From Bacillota bacterium (lineage in GTDB: Bacteria > Bacillota > Clostridia > Oscillospirales > Ethanoligenentaceae), in contig JAEWAU010000049.1 in the NCBI GenBank assembly GCA_023391535.1, positions 1 to 5,669 of the forward strand: 5,669 bases of DNA, given 5' to 3'. Both the position numbers and the translations under genes were made by a program. Below are positions 1-4,744 of this stretch, piece by piece. The first letter of the stretch is position 1; each line of letters opens with the position of its first letter. The notes under the pieces were generated by a model. The model had not been told where the DNA came from. It worked only from the letters and a program-made list of their open reading frames with translations, and ran no database searches.

Positions 1-161
1 GCGCCGCACAGGCGCGCGGCGTGGAGGACGGCCAGCGGGCCGTGGGGGACGGCCAACGGGCCGTGGGGGACGGCAAAAAAGCCGCCGGGGAAACCGCGCC
101 GCGCAAAACGCGCGGCCGTCCGCATGCCGGCACGGGTGCGGTCGCGCCTCATCGGAGCTAG
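1..161 (+). CDS. 3' end of an unidentified upstream gene (low-complexity C-terminal tail)
   Basis: The third forward frame is open from the left edge to a TAG at 159-161 and gives about 52 residues. It has high G/C at third codon positions, as in the genes downstream. The peptide is hydrophilic, with three 7-residue repeats of the type VGDGQRA, followed by a basic stretch containing KTRGRP (an AT-hook-like RGRP core, probably fortuitous). The stop lies only 6 nt before the -35 box of the next promoter, which fits a gene end. No fold can be recognised from this tail. In Bacillus the genes before spoIIIE encode RNase J2 and the ClpP-like TepA, so a protein of that neighbourhood is possible, but this is a synteny guess. 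The other two forward frames are also open here, so the coding call is moderate. Confidence 0.5.
   Translation, partial: AAQARGVEDGQRAVGDGQRAVGDGKKAAGETAPRKTRGRPHAGTGAVAPHRS
21..83 (+). repeat. 21-bp tandem repeat, three copies
   Basis: Three adjacent 21-bp units lie at 21-41, 42-62 and 63-83. Units 1 and 2 differ at two positions (A/G at the fifth base, G/A in the CCAGC/CCAAC segment). Unit 3 keeps the GTGGGGGACGGC start and then diverges to an A-rich segment. Being a multiple of three, the repeat stays in frame and encodes VEDGQRA, VGDGQRA and VGDGKKA in the tail of the upstream gene. Confidence 0.9.
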
Positions 162-167
162 TAAATA

Positions 168-196
168 TTGACAAATTCAGTGGCCGCGCCTACAAT
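168..196 (+). promoter_or_regulatory. Sigma-A type promoter for the ftsK-ygiQ-MBL block
   Basis: A perfect -35 hexamer TTGACA (168-173) is followed by a 17-bp spacer and a -10 hexamer TACAAT (191-196), one base from consensus. The AT-rich segment GTAAATA just upstream stands out against the GC-rich surroundings and may act as an UP-like element. Initiation would be expected about 7 nt after the -10 box, near 201-204. The promoter sits directly behind the stop codon of the upstream gene and is the only clear vegetative promoter in the window, so it probably drives all three downstream genes. No operator was recognised. Confidence 0.85.
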
Positions 197-250
197 GGGG
201 ACAAGCCCGCCGTCCGGCAAAGCACCGGCCGGCGGCACGGCCGCTTTATT

Positions 251-298
251 CCGCGTGCAGTCGCAACTGCCAGCAGCCGCAGCTGCCAGCAGCCGCAC
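251..298 (+). repeat. 16-bp tandem duplication in the ftsK leader
   Basis: CTGCCAGCAGCCGCAG at 267-282 is repeated at 283-298 with only the last base changed. The preceding 16 bases (251-266) match 11 of 16 positions and look like an older, decayed copy. The unit is not a multiple of three, which fits an untranslated location. Confidence 0.85.
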
Positions 299-304
299 GC
301 GGGC

Positions 305-311
305 AGGGAGG
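305..311 (+). promoter_or_regulatory. Ribosome binding site that fixes the ftsK start at 318
   Basis: AGGGAGG at 305-311 lies six nucleotides before the ATG at 318 and pairs well with the 3' end of 16S rRNA. The open frame itself extends upstream to a TTG at 168, but that codon is part of the promoter -35 box and has no Shine-Dalgarno, so 318 is preferred. Confidence 0.9.
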
Positions 312-317
312 ATTTTC

Positions 318-2708
318 ATGCCCACCGCAAAAAAACGGCGTTCCGGGCCGTCCGGAGCCAAAACCGGCGCAAAGCGCGCCGCCCCGCGCCGGAAGAAGGG
401 CCAAAAGGCCCTTTCCGAGCAGCAACGCGCCGCAAAGCGCGAGCGCACGCGCCAAACGGGAGCCATCGCCGTCTTTTTCGCCGCGCTGCTGTTTGCGGCC
501 GTCACGCTCATCCGCGGGGATAACCTGTGGCGCGACATTCACAATCTGCTGTTCGGCCTGTTCGGCGCCTGCGCGTTCGCGGTTCCGGTGCTCATGCTCT
601 ACATAGCCGTTGCGGCCACGTTTGAAAAGCCCATGCAGTCCATCGCCGCCAAGCTGGCGGAAGCGTTCGCGCTGCTCGTGCTCGTGGATTCCGCCGTGCA
701 GGTGTTCACGCTCGGGCGCCTGCCGAAGGGCGGCTTTGCCGCGCTCTATTCCGGCGGCGTGGCGCTGCGCACGGGCGGAGTGGCCGGCGGGCTCGTGGGC
801 GCGCCGCTGTGCGCGCTGTTCGGCCGCGCGGGCGCGGGCGTCACCGTCGTGCTGCTCTCGCTGCTGCTGCTCATGCTCGTCACGGATGTGACGCTCGCGC
901 GTCTGCTGCGCGCCCTGCGCCCCCGCCCGCTCCGGCATGCCGCGCCGGAAGCCGCCGTTTCGTCCACGCCTGCGCAGGCCTCCGCCCGCCGCCCGCGCTA
1001 TAACATCGACATCCCGCTCGGCGAAGCCCCCGCTCCCGAAGCGGAAGCCGCCGCTGCCGCGCCGTTCGCGGCCACGGTGCCGCGGGCGGCTCACGAACCG
1101 CCCGCGGCTTCCCCCGTAAAGCCCGCCGCGGCCGCGGTGCGTGCGCCGGAGCTGGATGAACTGGTGCAAAAAGCCGCCCAAAATCCTCCCGCCCCGGAAA
1201 AGAAACCCGAGCCCGCTGCCCCCGCGCAGCAGAGGCTCTATTCGCATCCGCCCGTCACCTTGCTCGAGCAGGGCAAAGTATGCGCGAGCGAGGACGTTTC
1301 GGAGGAGCTTAAAGGCAACGCCGCGCGGCTTGTGGAAACGCTGCGCAGCTTCGGGGTGGAAACGCGCATCACCGATATCTGCCGCGGCCCGGCGGTAACG
1401 CGCTACGAGCTGCAGCCCTCGGCCGGCGTCAAAATCAGCCGCATCACCTCGCTTGCGGACGACATCGCCCTGAACCTCGCCAGCGCCGGGGTGCGCATCG
1501 AAGCGCCCATCCCGAACAAAGCCGCCGTGGGCATCGAGGTTCCGAACCGCAACGTCAACATCGTCACCATCCGCGAGATCGTGGACAGCGCCGAGTTCCG
1601 CTCCGCCCAAAGCCGCCTCACCATGGCGCTGGGGCGCGATATCGCGGGCAACATCAAGGTGACGGACATCTCGAAAATGCCCCATCTGCTCATTGCGGGC
1701 GCCACCGGTTCGGGCAAATCCGTGTGCATCAACAGCATCATCGTCAGCCTGCTCTACAAAGCGTCGCCCGAGGAGGTCAAATTCCTCATGGTGGACCCAA
1801 AAGTGGTGGAGCTGGGCGTTTACAACGGCATTCCGCACCTGCTGGTGCCGGTGGTCACCGACCCCGGCAAGGCGGCCGGGGCGCTGGGCTGGGCCGTCAC
1901 CGAAATGCTCGGGCGCTACAAGCAGTTCGCGGATGCGGGCGTGCGCGATATCCGCGGCTTCAACAAGCTGGCGGCGCAGTCGCCGGAGCGCGAGCCCATG
2001 CCGAACATCGTCATCATCATCGACGAGCTTTCGGACCTCATGATGGCCGCCCCCAAGGACGTGGAGGACGCCATCTGCCGCCTGGCTCAGATGGCCCGCG
2101 CCGCCGGGATGCACCTGGTCATCGCCACGCAGCGCCCCTCCGTGGACGTCATCACGGGCGTCATCAAGGCGAACATCCCCTCGCGCATCGCGTTCGCGGT
2201 GTCCTCGCAGGTGGATTCGCGCACCATCCTCGATATGGGCGGAGCCGAAAAGCTGCTGGGGCGCGGCGATATGCTGTTTCTGCCCATGGGCGCCTCCAAG
2301 CCCGTGCGCGTGCAGGGCTGCTTTGTCACCGACGCCGAGGTCGAGGCCGTCACGTCCTACGTCAAGCAGGGCGCGCAGGCTTCCTACGACGAGAGCGTGA
2401 TGGACGAGATCGAGCGCCAGGCCGTGAAGGGCAAGGATGAGACCTCGGACGGCGAGGGCGGCGATGCGGACGACATGCTGCCGCAGGCCATCGAATGTGT
2501 AGTGGAGGCCGGCATGGCTTCCACGTCGCTGCTCCAGCGCCGCCTCAAGCTCGGCTACGCCCGCGCGGCGCGCATTGTGGACCAGATGGAGCAGCGCGGC
2601 ATCGTCGGCCCGTTCGAGGGCAGCAAACCCCGGCAGGTGCTGCTTTCGCGCCAGCAGTGGGCCGAAATGCAGGTGGGCAGCGACGAAACCGGCTCCGTAA
2701 GGGGATAA
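318..2708 (+). CDS. ftsK: DNA translocase FtsK/SpoIIIE
   Basis: Septum-anchored ATP-driven motor that pumps double-stranded chromosomal DNA during division and, in spore formers, into the forespore. The 796-residue product is close to the usual SpoIIIE length (B. subtilis, 787). A very basic N-terminus (1-46) precedes about four membrane segments (roughly 47-66, 77-100, 110-132 and 154-193, the last perhaps two helices). An Ala/Pro-rich linker follows (about 200-305), then the alpha domain (about 310-420) and the RecA-like beta domain with Walker A GATGSGKS (461-468), Walker B IVIIIDE (564-570) and the conserved ATQRPSVDVITG (603-614). An acidic hinge (705-719) leads to the winged-helix gamma domain (about 718-780), ending in GPFEGSKPRQVLLS, which reads directional DNA motifs. 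All key motor residues are present. FtsK and SpoIIIE roles cannot be separated from sequence alone. The start is set by the Shine-Dalgarno at 305-311. Transcription is probably from the promoter at 168-196. Confidence 0.97.
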   Translation: MPTAKKRRSGPSGAKTGAKRAAPRRKKGQKALSEQQRAAKRERTRQTGAIAVFFAALLFAAVTLIRGDNLWRDIHNLLFGLFGACAFAVPVLMLYIAVAATFEKPMQSIAAKLAEAFALLVLVDSAVQVFTLGRLPKGGFAALYSGGVALRTGGVAGGLVGAPLCALFGRAGAGVTVVLLSLLLLMLVTDVTLARLLRALRPRPLRHAAPEAAVSSTPAQASARRPRYNIDIPLGEAPAPEAEAAAAAPFAATVPRAAHEPPAASPVKPAAAAVRAPELDELVQKAAQNPPAPEKKPEPAAPAQQRLYSHPPVTLLEQGKVCASEDVSEELKGNAARLVETLRSFGVETRITDICRGPAVTRYELQPSAGVKISRITSLADDIALNLASAGVRIEAPIPNKAAVGIEVPNRNVNIVTIREIVDSAEFRSAQSRLTMALGRDIAGNIKVTDISKMPHLLIAGATGSGKSVCINSIIVSLLYKASPEEVKFLMVDPKVVELGVYNGIPHLLVPVVTDPGKAAGALGWAVTEMLGRYKQFADAGVRDIRGFNKLAAQSPEREPMPNIVIIIDELSDLMMAAPKDVEDAICRLAQMARAAGMHLVIATQRPSVDVITGVIKANIPSRIAFAVSSQVDSRTILDMGGAEKLLGRGDMLFLPMGASKPVRVQGCFVTDAEVEAVTSYVKQGAQASYDESVMDEIERQAVKGKDETSDGEGGDADDMLPQAIECVVEAGMASTSLLQRRLKLGYARAARIVDQMEQRGIVGPFEGSKPRQVLLSRQQWAEMQVGSDETGSVRG
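1079..1108. repeat. 11-bp perfect inverted repeat inside the ftsK linker
   Basis: GCCGCGGGCGG (1079-1089) is separated by 8 nt from its exact reverse complement CCGCCCGCGGC (1098-1108). The potential hairpin is all G-C and lies in the sequence for the Ala/Pro-rich linker between the membrane domain and the motor. No U-tract follows. It may be a by-product of extreme GC content. Confidence 0.75.
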
Positions 2709-2776
2709 GCCGCACCGTAAAGCCATAACCGTTTCACGGAACAAAGAATTCATTCTTCGCCCAACGGGAGGAAAAC
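2709..2776 (+). promoter_or_regulatory. ftsK-ygiQ intergenic spacer with ygiQ ribosome binding site
   Basis: This 68-nt spacer is less GC-rich than its surroundings. It holds a small stem (CCGT, TTC, ACGG at 2729-2739) and a palindrome-like AAGAAT-TC-ATTCTT (2744-2757), whose 2-nt gap is too short for a normal loop. There is no U-tract and no convincing -35/-10 pair, so read-through from ftsK is expected. GGGAGG at 2766-2771, five nucleotides before the GTG at 2777, is the ribosome binding site of ygiQ. Confidence 0.7.
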
Positions 2777-4744
2777 GTGTTTTTACCTGTCTGTAAAGCC
2801 GATCTCGAAACGCGCGGCTGGCACTATCTCGATTTCATCTGCGTCACGGGGGACGCCTACGTCGACCACCCCACCTTCGGCATCGCCATCATCTCGCGCG
2901 TGCTCGAGGACGAGGGCTTCAAGGTGGGCGTGCTCGCGCAGCCGCAGCTTTCGGACCCGCACGCCTTCAAGGCGCTGGGAAGGCCGCGCTACGGCTTTTT
3001 CGTCACCTCGGGCAACGTGGATTCCATGGTGTCCAACTACACGGTGGCCAAGCACCGCCGCGCGCGGGACGATTACTCCCCCGGCGGCAAAGCGGGCCGC
3101 CGGCCGGATCGCGCCGTGTGCGCCTACACCGCCCGCTGCAAGGCGGCCTATCCGGATGTGCCCGTGGTTATCGGCGGGCTCGAGGCATCCCTGCGGCGCT
3201 TCGCGCACTACGATTACTGGGACGACCGCGTGCACCCCTCCGTGCTGCTCGAATCGGGCGCCGACCTGCTCGTTTACGGCATGGGAGAGCGGCAGACCCG
3301 TGCTGTGGCGCACGGCCTGCGCACAGGCAGCCTGCGCACAGGCCGCCTGTGCGCAGGCGGAGAAGGGCTCGATTCCCTGCGCGGCGTGTGCTTTGCCTGC
3401 CCCGGTGAGCGCGCGCGGGCGACGGAAAACGCCGCAATCTGTCCGTCGTTCGAGGAAGTGAAAGCCGATAAGGCCGCCTACGCGCGCGCCTGCCGCATCC
3501 AGTACGACAATCAGGACGCGGTGCGCGGCCGCACCGTGCTCCAGCGCCACGGGGAAATCTGGCTGTGCCAGAACCCGCCCGCGCCGCCGCTCGACGGCGC
3601 CGAGCTCGACCGCGTGCATGAGCTGCCCTACGAGCGCATGTTTCACCCCATGTACGAAAAAGAAGGCGGCGTCCCGGCCATCGAGGAGGTAGAGTTCTCC
3701 ATCACCCACAACCGGGGCTGCTTCGGAGCCTGCAATTTCTGCTCCATCGCCTTCCATCAGGGGCGGCGCGTCACCGCGCGCAGCGCCGATTCGGTGGTGG
3801 CGGAGGCGGAGCGCTTCACGCAGAACCCGCGCTTCAAGGGCTATATCAGCGACGTGGGCGGCGCAACGGCCGATTTCCGGCTCCCCTCTTGCCAAAAGCA
3901 GATCGCGCAGGGGCTGTGCGCGCGCAAGTGCCTTGCGCCCGAGCCCTGCCCGAACCTCGAGGCGTCGCACCGCGACTATCTGGCTCTGCTGCGCCGCCTG
4001 CGCGCGCTGCCGGGCGTCAAAAAGGTATTCATCCGCTCCGGCCTGCGGTTCGATTACATCCTGGCCGATAAGGACGACACCTTTTTCCGCGAGCTGGTGC
4101 GGCATCACGTCAGCGGCCAGCTCCGCGTGGCGCCCGAGCACTGCTCGCCGCGCGTGCTCGAGAAGATGGGCAAGCCCAGAATCGAATCCTACCTCGCGTT
4201 CCAGAAGAAGTTCTACGCGCTCACCAAAGAGGCGGGCAAAAAGCAGTTCCTCGTGCCCTATCTGATGTCGTCGCACCCCGGCAGCACCCTTGCGGACGCC
4301 GTGGAACTGGCGCTGTTTCTGCGGCGCGAGCACCTGCGCCCCGAGCAGGTGCAGGATTTTTACCCCACGCCCGGCACCATCTCCACCTGCATGTTCTACA
4401 CGGGGCTCGACCCGCTCACGATGCAGCCGGTGTATGTGCCGCGCAGCCCGCACGAAAAGGCCATGCAGCGCGCATTGCTGCAGGCCGGCCTTCCGCAGAA
4501 CCGCCGTCTGGTGCTGGAGGCTCTGCGGGAAGCGGGGCGCGAGGATCTCATCGGCTCCGGGCCGGATTGCCTAATTCCGGGAAACCGCAGCGTGGCGGGC
4601 AGCCGCAGCGTGGCGGGCAGCCGCGGCACGCCTTCCGGACGCGATGCGGCGGGCAGCCGCGGCGTTTCCGGAAAGTATTCTCCTCCCGGCAGGCACGGCG
4701 CCGCGCGCGGAGGGAAACGCACATGGAAAAAAGGCGGGCGCTGA
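2777..4744 (+). CDS. ygiQ: YgiQ family radical SAM protein
   Basis: Predicted cytoplasmic radical SAM enzyme of the YgiQ (UPF0313) family. Its reaction and substrate are not established. The 655-residue product begins MFLPVCKADL and carries the VTGDAYVDHPTFG block typical of the family N-terminal domain (about 1-290). The radical SAM barrel follows, with the 4Fe-4S motif CFGACNFC (C315, C319, C322) and GG at 361-362. A second family cysteine cluster is C372, C381, C385 and C391. Family blocks VFIRSGLRFDY (417-427) and VAPEHCSPRVL (451-461) are intact. GTG is chosen as start because GGGAGG lies five nucleotides upstream and the N-terminus matches the family. Two oddities are a 15-residue repeat insert at about 182-196 (LRTGS/LRTGR/LCAGG) and a repeat-rich basic tail from about 602 to the end, beyond the usual DLIGxGxxCLIP ending. 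The gene lies 68 nt after ftsK, and its last 22 nt overlap the next gene. Confidence 0.96.
   Translation: MFLPVCKADLETRGWHYLDFICVTGDAYVDHPTFGIAIISRVLEDEGFKVGVLAQPQLSDPHAFKALGRPRYGFFVTSGNVDSMVSNYTVAKHRRARDDYSPGGKAGRRPDRAVCAYTARCKAAYPDVPVVIGGLEASLRRFAHYDYWDDRVHPSVLLESGADLLVYGMGERQTRAVAHGLRTGSLRTGRLCAGGEGLDSLRGVCFACPGERARATENAAICPSFEEVKADKAAYARACRIQYDNQDAVRGRTVLQRHGEIWLCQNPPAPPLDGAELDRVHELPYERMFHPMYEKEGGVPAIEEVEFSITHNRGCFGACNFCSIAFHQGRRVTARSADSVVAEAERFTQNPRFKGYISDVGGATADFRLPSCQKQIAQGLCARKCLAPEPCPNLEASHRDYLALLRRLRALPGVKKVFIRSGLRFDYILADKDDTFFRELVRHHVSGQLRVAPEHCSPRVLEKMGKPRIESYLAFQKKFYALTKEAGKKQFLVPYLMSSHPGSTLADAVELALFLRREHLRPEQVQDFYPTPGTISTCMFYTGLDPLTMQPVYVPRSPHEKAMQRALLQAGLPQNRRLVLEALREAGREDLIGSGPDCLIPGNRSVAGSRSVAGSRGTPSGRDAAGSRGVSGKYSPPGRHGAARGGKRTWKKGGR
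3316..3360 (+). repeat. 15-bp tandem repeat (three copies) with 13-bp inverted repeat inside ygiQ
   Basis: Units lie at 3316-3330, 3331-3345 and 3346-3360. The first two share CCTGCGCACAGG exactly. The third begins CCTGTGCGCAGG, which is the exact reverse complement of that 12-mer. As a result GCCTGCGCACAGG (3330-3342) and CCTGTGCGCAGGC (3346-3358) form a perfect 13-bp inverted repeat with a 3-nt loop, and 3315-3327 could pair with the same right arm. The repeat is in frame and encodes LRTGS, LRTGR and LCAGG. Confidence 0.9.
4585..4674 (+). repeat. 18-bp tandem repeat in the ygiQ 3' end
   Basis: CCGCAGCGTGGCGGGCAG occurs twice without mismatch (4585-4602, 4603-4620). Degenerate copies follow: 4639-4656 matches 13 of 18 positions, and 4621-4638 and 4657-4674 share CCGCGGC and TTCCGG with each other. 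The repeats are in frame and give a tail of the type NRSVAG, SRSVAG, SRGTPSG, RDAAG, SRGVSG. They lie just after the point where the YgiQ family normally ends. Confidence 0.88.
4709..4714 (+). promoter_or_regulatory. Ribosome binding site of the MBL gene, inside ygiQ
   Basis: GGAGGG at 4709-4714, eight nucleotides before the ATG at 4723, lies within the last codons of ygiQ. It fixes the start of the downstream gene and suggests translational coupling, because ribosomes finishing ygiQ at 4744 pass over this site. Confidence 0.85.

Larger units (their letters stand above)
197..317 (+). other. 5' leader of ftsK mRNA
   Basis: From the predicted start of transcription near 201-204 to the ATG at 318 there are about 115 untranslated nucleotides. 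The leader holds a possible stem with one mismatch near 208-232 (GCCGTCCGG against CCGGCCGGC), a 5-bp stem at 257-270 (GCAGT, CGCA, ACTGC) and a 16-bp tandem duplication. No U-tract follows either stem, so neither is a convincing intrinsic terminator, and no known riboswitch class was recognised. Confidence 0.5.

Noticed and set aside
98..116. Hairpin GCCGCGC-AAAAC-GCGCGGC as a possible intrinsic terminator
   Set aside because: It lies before the stop codon of the upstream frame and no U-tract follows.
301..308. GGGCAGGG, matching the E. coli FtsK polar sequence (KOPS)
   Set aside because: It overlaps the ftsK Shine-Dalgarno, which explains it, and KOPS is a gammaproteobacterial motif that should not apply to this organism.
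168..317. N-terminal 50-residue extension of FtsK from TTG 168
   Set aside because: TTG 168 is the -35 box of a strong promoter and lacks a Shine-Dalgarno. ATG 318 has AGGGAGG at ideal spacing.
246..2753. Very long reverse-strand open frame opposite ftsK
   Set aside because: The product is a His/Arg/Gly/Ala-rich sequence without recognisable motifs, as expected for the complement of a GC-rich gene. The forward frame encodes an intact FtsK.
2729..2757. Inverted repeats between ftsK and ygiQ as a terminator
   Set aside because: Stems are only 4 and 6 bp, the second has a 2-nt gap, and no T-run follows; read-through is more likely.
3316..3360. CRISPR-like array
   Set aside because: Units are 15 bp and directly adjacent with no spacers, inside an intact ygiQ coding frame.
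2783..4453. Long reverse-strand open frame opposite ygiQ
   Set aside because: Low-complexity antisense shadow; the forward frame has the complete radical SAM and YgiQ motifs.
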